Positions 47,770 to 59,715 of a stretch of DNA of 64,000 nucleotides are shown here, piece by piece. The stretch is taken from contig NW_027133898.1 in assembly GCF_037392515.1 (NCBI RefSeq), positions 248,001 through 312,000 of the forward strand, written 5' to 3'. Under the pieces are notes generated by a model. The model had not been told where the DNA came from, did not search any database, and saw only the letters and a program-made list of their open reading frames with translations. The DNA comes from Haliotis asinina. Taxonomy: Eukaryota > Mollusca > Gastropoda > Lepetellida > Haliotidae. Each line of letters opens with the position of its first letter. Position 1 is the first letter of the stretch. The translations under genes were made by a program, and so were the position numbers.

Positions 47770-48129
47770 CGCCAAGAGTGAATGTACTCACCAAGAATGT
47801 CAGACACGCTTTTATGCTAGCCAAGATTGTCAGACACGTGATTATACTCACCAGGAATGCCAGACACGTAATTATACTCACCAAGAAGAAAAGCCCCGTG
47901 GCAATAGAATAATTACCCCCAAAAATATCAGATACGCCAATGTGGTCACCAAGAATGTCAGATACATAAATAAATTCACCAAGAATGTCAGATACATAGA
48001 TAAACTCACCAAGAATGTCAGATACATTGATAAACTCACCAAGAATGTCAAATACATTAAGAAACTTACCAAGAATGTCAGATACATTGATAAACTCACC
48101 AAGAATGTCAGATACATTGATAAACTCAC
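47770..48129. repeat. Minisatellite, 30-bp unit, made of the splice-donor region
   Basis: Plus-strand unit GATAAACTCACCAAGAATGT plus CAGATACATT, about 11-12 copies, better preserved toward 48129. On the minus strand every unit contains GGTGAGTTTATC, the same words as the true donor of exon 1 at 48129. The array is intronic, but each unit is a multiple of three and open (repeat EFINVSDILG). Confidence 0.9.
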
Positions 48130-48193
48130 CTGTAATTACTTGAGCAGAAAACAGGAGAAGCATTAGATGTTTCAAAAGCTCCATATCTGTCAT
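48130..48193 (-). CDS. Signal-peptide exon 1 of Ig gene 2
   Basis: ATG at 48193 (or 48184) gives MTDMELLKHLMLLLFSAQVITG, a typical signal peptide with a Leu-rich core and a cleavage-like region at its end. The donor GTGAGT follows in phase 1, matching the acceptor of the Ig exon at 47458. It would direct the receptor to the secretory pathway. Confidence 0.7.
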
Positions 48194-48718
48194 TGCGATA
48201 CCCGAAGCAAGCAAGTGACTGTCACTGATACCTTGTGACTGCCATCCCTCTCAGAGAATGTAATGCATGTAGCTTGAGAGCTACAACAATACAGTTACTC
48301 TTAACCAACACGGATACAAAACTTCCTTTTCAATATACTTCCTAGAACGTATTCCAGCTTGCTGGCTGCTCCGGATATATCCCACTTAAAGCGACCAGTT
48401 GCCGCACCGATGTTGAGTAAATGGAGCCAAGTAAATGTCGGATAGACCCGCCTTTATTGTTAATTTCTGATTGCAATATGTTCGTATTACTCGGGTGACA
48501 CAAGGGTTTCTTGATCAGGTAGCAAGTTGCCATAAGGCTGACATTCGTTCGTTGACAACACACCTTAGGAAGCGAGGTACAGCACCATATTATGCATGTA
48601 CATTACTGTGTGCAACCTAGTCTGCATCAGTTCACCATGTTATTGACGGATATGGAGATAAAATCAACATCCGACACGTGAACGGTTCTGATGAGTTATT
48701 TATAAGCTGATTTCTTTG
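48194..48718. other. 5' flank of gene 2
   Basis: No clear TATA box or repeat recognised. The promoter of gene 2 should lie here. Confidence 0.4.
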
Positions 48719-49378
48719 TGATCATAATGAGTTACCGGTAAGCTGATTAACGTGTTATCATAATGTGTCCTTTGTAAGTTGATTAATGTGTTATCATAAT
48801 GTGTCCTTTGTAAGTTGATTAATGTGTTATCATAATGTGTCCTTTGTAAGCTGATTAATGTGTTATCATAATGTGTCCTTTGTAAGTTGATTAATGTGTT
48901 ATCATAATGTGTCCTTTGTAAGTTGATTAATGTGTTATCATAATGTGTCCTTTGTAAGTTGATTAATGTGTTATCATAATGTGTCCTTTGTAAGCTGATT
49001 AATGTGTTATCATAATGTGTCCTTTGTAAGTTGATTAACGTGTTATCATAATGTGTCCTTTGTAAGTTGATTAACGTGTTATCATAATGTGTCCTTTGTA
49101 AGTTGATTAATGTGTTATCATAATATGTCCTTTGTAAGTTGATTAACGTGTTATCATAATGTGTCCTTTGTAAGTTGATTAACGTGTTATCATAATGTGT
49201 CCTTTTGTAAGTTGATTAATGTGTTATCATAATGTGTCCTTTGTAAGTTGACTAACGTGTTATCATAATGTGTCCTTTGTAAGTTGATTAATGTGTTATC
49301 ATAATATGTCCTTTGTAAGTTGATTAATGTGTTATCATAATATGTCCTTTGTAAGTTGATTACGTTGTTATCATAAGG
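48719..49378 (+). repeat. Minisatellite, 36-bp unit, about 18 copies
   Basis: Unit TCCTTTGTAAGTTGATTAAT plus GTGTTATCATAATGTG. Copies differ mainly at AATGTG/AACGTG and TTG/CTG. Immediately upstream of the putative gene 2 promoter. Confidence 0.92.
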
Positions 49379-49659
49379 ATTTATTCACTTATAACCTGAT
49401 TAATGTTTTGTAATAATGAGTTATGTATAAACAGAAGTCAGTAAGGGACACAAGGAGAACAAACACAAAAAGCTGTTGAAAGTGAATTAAATGTCCAAGA
49501 AACAGGAAGGAACCACGAAAGTAAGTTTCGACACGTTTTCCGCGTACTACACCCTGCATGTAATACAGTTACCTTTTATACAGATGTTCAATTGATAGCA
49601 TATATTGCAATAGCGAATGCTGTGAGTAGCTCTTTTGCTACAAGTAGGTCTCCCATGCT

Positions 49660-49872
49660 GTCCGCCCCTCAATAACTGGTTTAGGATTGATCTCCAGTAA
49701 TAGTACCCAGACACATGTCATCGTTTCCAAATTGCACTGATCGATGCTCATGCTGTTGATTATTGGGTTGTCTGGTGTACATTCGATTATTTACACACCG
49801 CCGCCATGTAGATGGAATATTGCTGAGTGCGGACTAAAACTAAACTCACTCACTCACTCACTCACTCACTCA
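49660..49872 (-). repeat. Gastropod dispersed repeat, reverse copy
   Basis: Ends on the plus strand in ACTAAAACTAAACTCACTCA repeats; internal GCCGCCATGTAGATGGAATA and GATGCTCATGCTGTTGAT match the family at 44091. Confidence 0.75.
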
Positions 49873-50041
49873 TGTGGTGTTCAACCACGTCATCAGTGGG
49901 GATTCCCTGTTGGATAACGCCGTACGTTACCATAGTAATGCCGAAGCTCGGTGACCTAGATGAACGCGTGTCACCGCACCCCGACCAGACAGGTCGCTGC
50001 CTACAATATCTCTCACTGTTTCACGCGTCCAGATCCGACTA

Positions 50042-50181
50042 CAGTCAAGTCCCGTTAATCCGACCCCATATCCGACAATCGGCCTTATCCGACACTTTTG
50101 TTGGTAACAAATTTGAGACGCCCTCGTTAATCCGACTGTGTAGCGATGTGATGCATGTGTCGGATTAACGAGAGTTGGCTG
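50042..50181. mobile_element. Pogo/Tigger-type MITE, 140 bp
   Basis: Begins CAGTCAAGTCCCGTTAATCC and ends with the reverse complement of CAGCCAACTCTCGTTAATCC. TA precedes the left end; the right end no longer shows TA. No coding sequence. The TIR style is that of pogo-like MITEs. Confidence 0.65.
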
Positions 50182-50687
50182 GATGTATTTGGATGGCGGG
50201 GTCATTGCTAGCCCTGGCGCGGAACACCAAATAACACTGTGAGCACGTTTCTGTGTCGCTTGACTTTGATAAGAATGCATATATACCTCCTGCACTAAAC
50301 AACACAAACATTCCTCCTAAATGTATATCGTTAATCACTGACAGTGTATATTTCTAACTACAAAAAAATAGTAGACATAACCGCAATAATCTAAAACTTG
50401 TTTTGCTCGTATGTGTTCGAAAGTGTTTCTTTGTGTATATGTGAAGTATGTTGATATCATTTGACATGAGACATATCCTGATTGTGGTGGTCGCTTGATG
50501 AGGATGGTGGTGGTATCCTGTTGCCAGGGACGACCGACAAGGAGGAGGGAAGCATGTGTAACGTGTAACTAGACTCGTCAGTTATCACTGCGTTTCCGAA
50601 CCTAAACCTTAGAGATGTCATTCACTTGCACTTGTAATAGTAATCACCGAGTTATATTACATACATCATGTACTTATAGTATCTGGG
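50182..50687. other. No recognised feature
   Basis: No motif-bearing frame; no clear repeat. Confidence 0.45.
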
Positions 50688-50760
50688 AGAGTGAGTGAGT
50701 TTAGTTTTACGCCGCACTCAGCAATAGTCCAGCTGTAACTGTGTGAACATACAACAAATT
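50688..50760 (+). repeat. Gastropod dispersed repeat, 5' fragment
   Basis: GAGTGAGTGAGTTTAGTTTT followed by ACGCCGCACTCAGCAATAG; breaks off after about 70 bases. Confidence 0.7.
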
Positions 50761-50942
50761 TGTATAACAGACCGAGGACGTGTTGGAATTGTTACAACAG
50801 ACAAGGTAATTGTGGGCCTACGTAGGGCCATTACACCACTGCTCAATGTATTGACCCATACAACACTGGAGGCCGGTAAACCGACTGAGTGGGGTGTGTC
50901 ACTCTAGAAAAACACATATATATAAAGTATACCCTATTACTA

Positions 50943-52161
50943 CACTGAACCGCAAAAAAGTCACTCCCTTTTTTTGTTAATGGTAATCAGTTTAATTCAA
51001 ACTGATGTAAATAACATCAAAATTGTCGCAAAACATTTCATAATTAACACGTTTTATCATCAGTACTTAAAGAAGAATTTCAGACAACTGCAAGTCAAAA
51101 TGACGACAGGTTGTGCGTCAGTGCGATCCGAAAGCCAATAACGTGTACGGCCTCCGTGGGGGCCATATAACAACGTTGCAGCACCGTTGCACCTTCTGTG
51201 CATGGAGTGGATGAGACGGTTCATGTATGCAAGACTCGGGTGATACGCCTGAGAAAGTTCAGCTGCACATTGCTGAGCTTCCTCTAAATCTTCTCCCGGA
51301 AGTGTTCTATCGGGTTCAAGCCTGGAATGAGGGCAGGCCACGGAGAAAGTGTCCAGCGGTTCTGGCGGTATGGACACTCGCGCTGTCCTGTTGAAAGACG
51401 TGGTTTCCATGACGACCAAAATATGGCAAGACAAAGTGTCTCAGCGCTTGATCAGTGTGACGGGCAGATGTTACCCCATTTCCTCTACTAAGGCCAATAT
51501 TCTGGTACACCATAGGGCAGAGTTTGTGACTGAGAGCAACTGCACCCCACATGATTACGCTCGGACCTCCCTACGACTCTCTTTCCAGGACACAATCATC
51601 TCAAAACGCTCCCCACGTCTTCGCCACACTCTCAGTCTGCCATCAGCCGATTTTCGTCGTAGAAGACTACTATTCGATAATCCCGGTGACGTCAATTCCG
51701 ATGATGAAAGGCCCACTGGAGACGAGTACGACGATATCGAACTGTGAGGACCTCGGCAAGGCCTACCGCATCTGACGTTTCTCTGCCTCAAACGCCTCCG
51801 CACTGTGTCGCCACAGGTGACTCAACGGTTGTTCGTTCAATTTTTTGCGAAACAATTTTTCAGGTGCTAACGGACAACCTGAAGATGTTGCTTCAGCATT
51901 GTCACACGTGGTCTTTCACTGCGAGAGTGATCGGCATGTGCTCTGAGTGGCTTGGTCTCGTTGTTGTTGTTTTTTTATTATTTATTTATGTATTTATTTA
52001 TTCTATTAAGTATCAAATATAGAATCTGAAACCGAATAATCTTGAACACTTGTCTACGAAGCAAGTTCAGCTAATATATGAAAAAGTGAAGAAAATAAAA
52101 TTAAGGTGAAATATATCTGGCAAAAAAGTTGGTAGGTTGACGCTTTTTTTGCCGTTCAGTG
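50943..52161 (-). mobile_element. Tc1-type transposon with TIRs and TA duplication
   Basis: Left end CACTGAACCGCAAAAAAGTC, right end the reverse complement of CACTGAACGGCAAAAAAAGC. TA stands outside both ends (50941-50942 and 52162-52163). Total 1.22 kb, with a broken transposase on the minus strand. Confidence 0.85.
51060..51900 (-). pseudogene. Tc1-type transposase, multiply frameshifted
   Basis: Fragments in three frames. N-terminal region with TVRRRLRQRNVRCGRP (second HTH); SSELTSPGLSNSSLL and VWRRRGERFE (near the first catalytic part); MWGAVALSHKLCPMVYQNIG; HVFQQDSASVHTART containing the second catalytic Asp; and a C-terminal part with QAYHPSLAYMNRLIHSMHRR. DDE residues cannot all be read in one frame, so the copy is inactive. 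Confidence 0.8.
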
Positions 52162-52986
52162 TATATAAAAGGAAACGGATGTAAAGACGAAACCACCCCA
52201 TCGTCAATCAAAGTTAATTTTCACCATCTAAATTATTTTAAGGTCCTGCCGAGGCCTACGGATCGAAAGCTAGATGGTGTCCCTACAAAATGAGCTGTAA
52301 ATTGTCACAACTGGATCGTTATTGCAAAGGTTATATCCTACTTCTCATCGAGAACAGCTACCTCCACTATTCAATGCCAAAATCACGAATCAGCCAAGAT
52401 AGCGCATACTCACCTTTTAAATTCTTCAAATCATACTCATTTATCAGTCAAAGATGACCCTGACATTCCTAACATCCACAACTATAGGTTCTATAATTTA
52501 CGCACACGTGGTGATCTTTTTACTTACCATGAGAATAGCTTGATTGTATTCAAATGGCAAGTTTTCTTTAACGAGGGTATCCATTGGTGCAGTATGATTA
52601 GTTGACTCAGGTCATGAATTTGACCAATCACGATCATTTGAGAAGACGGTTAACCAATATTTATTCAATAAAATCGCTTCTTGCAACTGAGAAAATACTC
52701 TTCCTGGCAAATGATATTAATGATGTTCAGAGATTTCGAACAACATTCGTCATTTGAAGAATCACCTCACGTGTTATTAATTACGAACTTCCAAAACGAA
52801 AGTATTTCCCGCTCTCGTGTCATGTTACACAGAGGAACACAGAGGAACACAGAGGAACACAACTGTTATCGGGGAGTAGCCGACCACTGATACTAACTAA
52901 GAAATTTCCTTATAGTAATTGTTCAGTTACCTATCAGAAAAATGTAAAGGGATATTGTGGCATGCTACAGATGATAAATTGTCGCA
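52162..52986. other. No gene; short triplicate ACAGAGGAAC at 52831-52860
   Basis: AT-rich DNA. An 11-base word is repeated three times near 52835. Nothing coding. Confidence 0.45.
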
Positions 52987-53412
52987 GTGGCTGCATCCTT
53001 TATGGTTTATCTGCACATCATACATGTCACAGCTTACATTGTAATTAAAATAACTTATTTAAGTTGAGGCTGTATTATTGGAATAATTTGTTAGTGGCTG
53101 CTTCCTTTATGGTTTATCTGCACATCATACATGTCACAGTTTGCATTGTAATTAAAATAACTTATTTAAGTTGAGGCTGTATTATTGGAATAATTTGTTA
53201 GTGGCTGCTTCCTTTATGGTTTATCTGCACATCATACATGTCACAGTTTGCATTGTAATTAAAATAACTTATTCAAGTTGAGGCTGTATTATTGGAATAA
53301 TTTGTTAGTGGCTGCTTCCTTTATGGTTTATCTGCACATCATACATGTCACAGTTTGCATTGTAATTAAAATAACTTATTCAAGTTGAGGCTGTATTATT
53401 GGAATGATATGT
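52987..53412 (+). repeat. Tandem repeat, 107-bp unit, four copies
   Basis: Units start GTGGCTGCTTCCTTTATGGT at 52987, 53094, 53201 and 53308. Copies two to four are almost identical, implying recent expansion. Confidence 0.92.
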
Positions 53413-53877
53413 TACGAAATTAACCTTTATGTCTATAAACAGTAGGATTGGGCCTTTCAAATGATGTATGACATGGTAGTGGCAGGTATGTTTTACCAGC
53501 TGATATTTTCCTTCATAAACATAGGCTTCATCTATGACCTCTGTGTCTGGGAGCTGAGTCAGTAAAAGCCTCCTGTTGACTGGTATTGAAAGAGTTATTG
53601 GGAACTGTCCAACTACTGCAATATTTATGTTAAGCTGTCGTTGTGTGTGCATTGCGTTGAGGCTAGAATGAAGTATCGGTGGGTACGTCAGGATTGTGAT
53701 TAGTCATGGCTTAGTGTTTAATGTCCCATTGAACGCGCGTATTAAGTGATAAAATCGTTCACGTTCACTCTTTTGAATAAACTGTTTCTCTGTCAGGATT
53801 TGGAAATCAATCAGGGAAAACGGTATACGAAGCTGAATTTGATTGTCAGTATTAAAAACGAGACGATACAGAAAATT

Positions 53878-54020
53878 CACGATACGATGTGATACGTATC
53901 GCGATATCTTGGAACGATACGATGTGATACGATACGTATCGCGATATCTTGGAACGATACGATGTGATACGATACGTATCGCGATATCTTGGAACGATAC
54001 GATGTGATACGAATCGATGC
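53878..54020 (+). repeat. Minisatellite, 40-bp unit, 3-4 copies
   Basis: Unit GATACGATGTGATACGATAC plus GTATCGCGATATCTTGGAAC. The unit itself is built of GATAC and its complement GTATC, so it is locally palindromic (ATACGTAT, TATCGCGATA). Confidence 0.9.
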
Positions 54021-54239
54021 ACATCAAGATATGCTATATTTATTTATTTTCTGTAGAAACGTATATTTTGATATCAAGAAACAGTGTCAATTTTGATATA
54101 ACAGTCAATTTCTAGTGACAGTTAATATTTATCATCCGCTGAAGTATCGCGATGATCGATACTACGTACTGACTCCGGCCCGAGCCGTCCTTGTCAAACC
54201 CTTGAATGGAAACGTGACGGTATCAACAACAACCAAAGC

Positions 54240-54395
54240 GCTATCCACGGATCCTGAATGAAGATAAAACATACACGATCGAGGAGGAAGTAACCATTAT
54301 CTTAGACTATCCAGTCTGACACATCATCTACTTGATACTGGATCCTTGAGGAAGGTAAAAATGCACGATCGGGGAGGAAGCAACCACGATACAAG
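54240..54395 (+). repeat. Imperfect tandem pair (CACGATCGRGGAGGAAG)
   Basis: ACACGATCGAGGAGGAAGTAAC near 54273 and GCACGATCGGGGAGGAAGCAAC near 54363, each after a GGATCC word. Confidence 0.55.
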
Positions 54396-54674
54396 CTGTT
54401 ACAGATGATAAGAGTGCCATATTGCGAATCGACTCACGCCATCTTTCTGCATGAAACAAATAAAGTATAATATTGTAACAAGATTTATTTCACAAGCATG
54501 ACCCTAAGTTATAAATATCAAATTACACCATACGACAAACGTATGCGATACGACAAATCGTATTATGGAAATATGAGTTGTTTTTACCTATGATTTGATC
54601 ATTATTTCAGTTATGTGACAAAGTGTCAGTTACATGCTGAACAAGTTAGTTGGATGGGTTCAACACCCAACAGT

Positions 54675-54775
54675 ACCTCATATCAGATTAATGTGGGATC
54701 CAAACAGATCCATCTAAAATTCTCAAATTTGGCGAAGCGGCCATGAAGTATGGGGATGGTGTTGTGAACCAGGAA
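54675..54775 (+). repeat. Dispersed repeat, copy 1
   Basis: TATCAGATTAATGTGGGATC and the following 80 bases match 55816-55910. Confidence 0.55.
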
Positions 54776-54854
54776 AGAAACTCAGCTCGATGACAGAATC
54801 GTGTTATCTTTTTACACGTGGCATCCAGCTCTACCGCCGATCGCCTGATACTCA

Positions 54855-55095
54855 GACAGTGAATGAGTTTAGTTTTACGCTACACTCCACAATACGCCAG
54901 CTATATGGTGGCGGTCTGCAAATAATCGAGTCTGCACCAGGCAGCCCAGTGATCAACATCATCTATCTACACAACTGGGGTACGATGACATGCGTCAACC
55001 GATTGCAAATCAGCGACCCTGACCACCTGATCCCTTAGTCGCCTAATACGACAAGCATGGGTGATAAAGACCAATTCTAACCGGGACCTTCACGG
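54855..55095 (+). repeat. Gastropod dispersed repeat, nearly full length
   Basis: GAGTTTAGTTTTACGCTACA start, GGTGGCGGTCTGCAAATAAT, GATGACATGCGTCAACC, then GACCACCTGATCCCTTAGTC, CGACAAGCATGGGT and the end CGGGACCTTCACGGG. It is the most complete copy in the window. Confidence 0.75.
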
Positions 55096-55815
55096 GTTTT
55101 GATACTGATGCACATCGCACCGAATGTATCCTGGGCAGCTCAACGGCATCTGGTAGCATTGTTCATATACATAATATAATACACACATGTTTTGTTCAAT
55201 TTATGACAACATCAACATAACCAGCAAAAGGGCAATGTGACGTCACAATGTCAATAACGAGAACAATCAGACAGGATATACGAACGGGAGACAGCCAAAC
55301 GAGAGCACACTGAGAAGTGTTCAAATCCGGAGTTTACCAACAAAGTTTTTTAGATCATACAAAATCTTGATGTTAAGCAAATATAATCCGGTAAATCAGG
55401 ATGAACCTAATTTGCTTGTTTGCACTCTGAAATATTATGTCTAAATGTCTAAAGCACTGCGGCACGTAAATGATCGACCCTAGACAAGACAGTTCTACTT
55501 GTACTCACATAGGAATGAGCCAAATAACTGATTCTCTGTGGAACGTATTTACAGGATTTCGACAAGATTGAGCATGTATATATGTATATATATCCCATGC
55601 TGTGTACATAAACGACCTGCTCAATGCAAATCTGAAAACATATACGCTGAACAAAGATCAGAACTCTCCTCGTGAAATATTCAAACACGTATTCTGACAC
55701 AAACACCATGACATATAAATATACAGATATAACAGATACAACACAATACAGCACAAGACACAAGTTTGAAGATGTGGGTAGGGTGGCTTTAACGCCACAA
55801 AAGTACCCCGGGACA
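55096..55815. other. No recognised feature
   Basis: AT-rich DNA; open frames lack motifs. Confidence 0.45.
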
Positions 55816-55910
55816 TCGCGTATCAGATGAATGTGGATCCAGACAGATCCTTTCAAAATTATCAATTTTGGGGAGGCCAGAAGGCACGGGATTGGTTCTG
55901 AAAACCAAGG
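55816..55910 (+). repeat. Dispersed repeat, copy 2
   Basis: Partner of 54675-54775, with several gaps. Confidence 0.5.
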
Positions 55911-56150
55911 TCAAAGAGAGAGGGTGAGAAGGAGAGAACGAGAGAAACGGTATTGGAGAGAAAGAGCGAGTGGAAGAGAGAAAGGGAGATATCAAGCAGA
56001 CACATACACGTATATATCTATACTCATCACATGGAAGATTCCCCTGACCTTTGGTCACCATGATCTATGTGCATTGATTGAAATCTCTACCCCCTCCCCC
56101 ACCCCTCTTTCTTTCTCTCTCTCTCTCTCTCACACACACACACCTCCGCA
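55911..56150. repeat. Purine-rich tract and (CT)n(CA)n microsatellite
   Basis: GA-rich words (GAGAGAAAGAGCGAG) at 55911-55990 and (TC)n followed by (AC)n at about 56108-56143. Confidence 0.8.
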
Positions 56151-56755
56151 ACACCGCAAGCCTGTGACCATTTAATTCGACATCTATGAATGTGTTAGAT
56201 TGTCTAGGTATGATGTTTCGGACGAGGGAGAAACCGTTCAATTACTTAGCAAGACACCGGCAGTCTATACAGGAAATAGATGACGGGTTTAACAGTGGAC
56301 GCAACAAGGTCAAGGTCAAGGGCAAGGTCAAGCAGAGATCATATGCTAGCATTTTTCTCCACTGAAGCTTCCACAGACAAAATTTAAAATTCATACGTTT
56401 GGTGTACTAACAAAGAAATAGAAAGTTGGTTAAACAAGCGTAATGACCTCATTCTGTACAGAAAAAAACGTACCTCCCCAGCAGGCACCATATCAACTCA
56501 TGGTCCGAGTTTCAGTGATTCTCACTAATCCTAGCTGACTGTCAGTGCGGCAGCTGTAAACATGACAATCTATTTCTCACAGTCCGTCAGTTTCTCTGTA
56601 CATGAACAGCACGTTGTTACTTTTCTACCCACGTCCCTGTTTGTTATCATGCAAACAAACAAGTGACAAGTGACCGTTGTAAATTAACTTAAGACCGCCG
56701 CAGGTAAATAGGGAGATCATCAAGTCAAGTGACCAGAGCTGTAGCCTCGAAAAGT
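56151..56755. other. No recognised feature
   Basis: Only a short AAGGTCAAGG run near 56310-56330 stands out. Confidence 0.45.
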
Positions 56756-56945
56756 AACATATGCAGTTAACCACGATATAAGTACTTGATGCAGTTAACC
56801 ACGATAAGTAATATAGATGCAGTCATAACCACGATAAGTAACTGATACAGTTATATCCACGATAAGTAACATATGCAGTTAACCTCGATATAAGTACTTG
56901 ATGCAGTTAACCACGATAAGTAATAGATGCAGTTAACCAGTGAGG
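56756..56945 (+). repeat. Degenerate minisatellite (GCAGTTAACCACGATAAGTA)
   Basis: About seven units of 25-32 bases with variable spacer ATAT or ACTTGAT between them. Confidence 0.8.
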
Positions 56946-57169
56946 CAGGTGTCCACAAGAGGCAAGTGAGCTAGTTAACCATGGAAGGTATTATAAATCA
57001 TAAATATTGTATTAGGAACCGACTTTCTACGAGTTAACTCAGTGTTTGGAATGAAGACACGAACGGCGAAAATTACTGTTACATATTGTTGGTCTCATAC
57101 ACGTTACAAATGTTATATTTTGGATTACAGATTCATGGTACTTCTTCTGTAATCTAGTAGTACACATTT

Positions 57170-57282
57170 TAGTTGAATGGAGTCCCATCCGGGATTCGAG
57201 CCCACATCCTCGGAAGCAGGCACCTAACCACGAGCACACAAAGTCAGCCGCCTAACCCGCTCAGCCACCGTGACTTCCACAA
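57170..57282 (-). repeat. tRNA-derived SINE head
   Basis: On the minus strand, an A-box-like GTGGCTGAGCGGGTTAGGCG is followed by a long variable-arm-like part and the B-box GGGCTCGAATCCCGGATGGG. This resembles a class II (Leu/Ser-type) tRNA. It lacks a clean acceptor stem, so I call it a SINE, not a tRNA gene. Confidence 0.6.
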
Positions 57283-58740
57283 AATGAAAGCTGACAACTG
57301 GTAGTCAAGACAGCTGACTTTTGTGTACTATCTTTTCTGTACCATCTTGTGAACACCTAGTGCATATCAAGGATCCATTTAAATGATTTTCGTTGCATGT
57401 TAATGCTGGTGACGTATAAACCTCTATATCACATATAGGCACTCTTACATTATATGGACACTTTACCCATTTCCTAGTTCTCATCGCCTTGTTTCGTCAA
57501 ATGTACAAGTAATTTTGATTAACAACAAAAACATATGTCTTTGACATGGTTGAGAGCCAGGAGTTGGATTCGAGATCTTCTTTAGTCTACAGCTGCACCC
57601 TGGCCGCCAGTCGTCCTTTACATGATCCTGTCTGTGGTTCCTTTCAAAGCTGTGCCGCAGAAGGTGCCACCCACAGAAGCAGCGCTGGTGGGGTAAGGGA
57701 AGGGAGACAACTCATCCCTTCTTATTGCTCACAGGCTCCGGTGTTTGCATAAACATCGTCAGAATCGTGGTTACGGGGCGTGGCGTCTGTTGGGAAATTT
57801 AGAATGTATACCCTAAACGCTATATAAAGGGTTCTAAAATTTGAAATATTCCACGAAACGATACACAAAGTACACTGAAATATGACGTAAGCATTCTGGG
57901 CATATTTCGATCAGGGGTTAGACAGGTCAACTACTCTGAGTTTTACCGGCCACATACTGACACGCAAATCTTCGTAAACAAGATGCATACATGTCAAACA
58001 TCACTGTTCTGACTGAGAACAGTGACATTGCTGTTGATTAGGTTACAAGAATATTATATTACAAAGTTTTTAATAAATTAACGCAGCGTTGTATTAAATC
58101 GACTCTCGTGTCATCGAGCTACCGATACTCATTTCAAGCGAACCCCATAGAGTTATATCCCTTATTATGCTCTTTACGGATATCCCATAACACAACTTGT
58201 GACTGAAGTCAGTTTGACCAAAAACAAAAACGCCCCACTATCCACCTCTCCAAAAAATGATATAAAACAAACAACAAAAAGTAAACAAACTAACAAACAT
58301 ATAAAACAAAAACAAAAACAATCCCGCGTGCGAGAGTTCAGTGCACTGAACAATCGTTTATATTTCCTGTATCTCAAGTGTTGTTTTTTTGGTAGCTGTT
58401 AGCCTCGAAGTTTCAGTTATCTGTTTCAGGCAAGTCGCAAGGTACAATAACTCGTTTATTGCCTCAGTTGGAAGCTGAAGTAGGTGAATATGCGATCAAT
58501 ATATAAACAATAGGCCAAAATATTGCCGAATATGAGTGACATTGGGTCTTTAACACCACGCGCAACAGTATTACAGTTACATGGCAGTAACGTGTAGGTA
58601 ATCGTGTCGAGGAAGTGATCAGTAGCATGAGCTACACAAATGGGACGAGTCAACTGAGTGAGCGAGGGTCAATTGTCTCACTTCATTACTTTAATGTAAG
58701 ATGACTGTAAGGTGAAGTCTTGATCTGTTGGTGCATTTAC
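57283..58740. other. No gene recognised; A-rich tract at 58205-58325
   Basis: The 3' end of gene 1 should lie in the upper part of this range, but I cannot place a stop exon or polyadenylation site. The A-rich tract of AAACAAAC words has no motif. Confidence 0.4.
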
Positions 58741-58818
58741 CTTTCTTCCCAGTCACAAGAACGTTCAGATTCCTCTTTTCCTTCTTCTGGGGTTTGGCGT
58801 ACAGGTCATCTGCAGTAT
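58741..58818 (-). CDS. Cytoplasmic exon of receptor gene 1 (DLYAKPQK, copy 2)
   Basis: Minus-strand exon with acceptor CAAACAG and donor GTAAAT, phase 1 both ends. Reads TADDLYAKPQKKEKRNLNV, then LVTGKK. The block D-L-Y-A-K-P-Q-K repeats that of the exon at 59270-59337, so the exons are tandem duplicates. The tyrosine in an acidic/hydrophobic context could be a phosphorylation site for SH2 adaptors; that is inference. Confidence 0.7.
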
Positions 58819-58924
58819 CTGTTTGCGGTATCGGTAGTTTGAAAAGAGAAAGAATGTTTACAGAATGTCATTATCACAAGCTATACATGAACTGAAAGAT
58901 AAAAACTCAGCTTCTCAGGTAGTT

Positions 58925-59105
58925 TAAGTTGCATATCCTAATACATCCACTTATATATCCTGCCACTGACATATCCTAGCATATCATCTGACATCTCCTA
59001 ACCTACCCTGACAAACATAGCCTAGCACATTTACTGAAATATCCTAGCATATCCACTCACAATTTCCCAGCATATCCACTCAAATATCTTGACAAATCCG
59101 CTGTT
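58925..59105. repeat. Degenerate tandem repeat (ATATCCTAGCATATCCACT)
   Basis: About seven diverged units of 25-30 bases in the intron between the two YAKPQK exons. Confidence 0.6.
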
Positions 59106-59269
59106 GCAAATGAGTACATGTTTGCATAAGTCTCACGAAAAGTCTTTAGTATTTTACCCAATGGGATTGTTATAATTCCTGCATGTTTCTCCTAAAAGTC
59201 GCCCGAATCCAGTCAAACTGGCCATTCCACCAAAGACAGTAACAATGGAAATCAGAGAGGAAACTCACC

Positions 59270-59337
59270 ATTCTGGACTTTGATCCTTTCAGGACTGCTC
59301 TCTTTCTGGGGTTTGGCATATACATCCTCTACTGGAT
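59270..59337 (-). CDS. Cytoplasmic exon of receptor gene 1 (DVYAKPQK, copy 1)
   Basis: Phase 1 exon with acceptor ACACAG and donor GTGAGT. Reads PVEDVYAKPQKESSPERIKV, then QN. It shares Y-A-K-P-Q-K with the exon at 58741-58818. Highly charged, with no hydrophobic stretch, as expected inside the cell. Confidence 0.7.
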
Positions 59338-59607
59338 CTGTGTATTAGAACAATCAAAACATTGTCTTGCTCCCTGCATTAGCTGAAAACCGATCTCATG
59401 AATGTTTGTGTTATTAGTTAGGATTATGTGGGAAATCTTTGTGTTCGCGTGCGGTGGTACATTGTGCATGGAAACTGGAGAGAAAACATTAGTGTTTTGG
59501 AGCGGACACGGAATAGCTGAATACACAATGACAGCCGATGAATGTGACTTTCAATGATGTTTCTATTTCGCAATAACAAGGAGATTTGGAACATCAGGTG
59601 TACTTAC

Positions 59608-59715
59608 TGTTCGTTCTACTGCTTGTGTTGATTTCGGTGTACAGATCACTGTGGTCCACCACCAGAGGACGCTGCATGTCTCCAGACGATTCATACAGCA
59701 GATTGTCCTCCATAA
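59608..59715 (-). CDS. Cytoplasmic exon of receptor gene 1 (LYTEI)
   Basis: Acceptor TTTTGTAG, donor GTAAGT, phase 1 both ends. Reads VMEDNLLYESSGDMQRPLVV, then DHSDLYTEINTSSRTN. Two tyrosines lie in acidic context; DLYTEI resembles an ITIM (x-Y-x-x-I/L/V) but with Asp at -2, so it is not canonical. Confidence 0.7.

Noticed and set aside
47600..48129. Long open frame with EFINVSDILG repeats as one coding exon
   Set aside because: The donor at 48129 and the matching phase-1 Ig acceptor at 47458 make intron the simpler reading; the repeat frame also runs into a SINE. It is kept only as a finding about donor multiplication.
53704..54027. Minus-strand frame with SYRIV-type repeats
   Set aside because: It only translates the 40-bp minisatellite.
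57170..57282. tRNA-Leu or tRNA-Ser gene
   Set aside because: A- and B-box-like words are present, but I could not pair an acceptor stem; SINE head is more likely.
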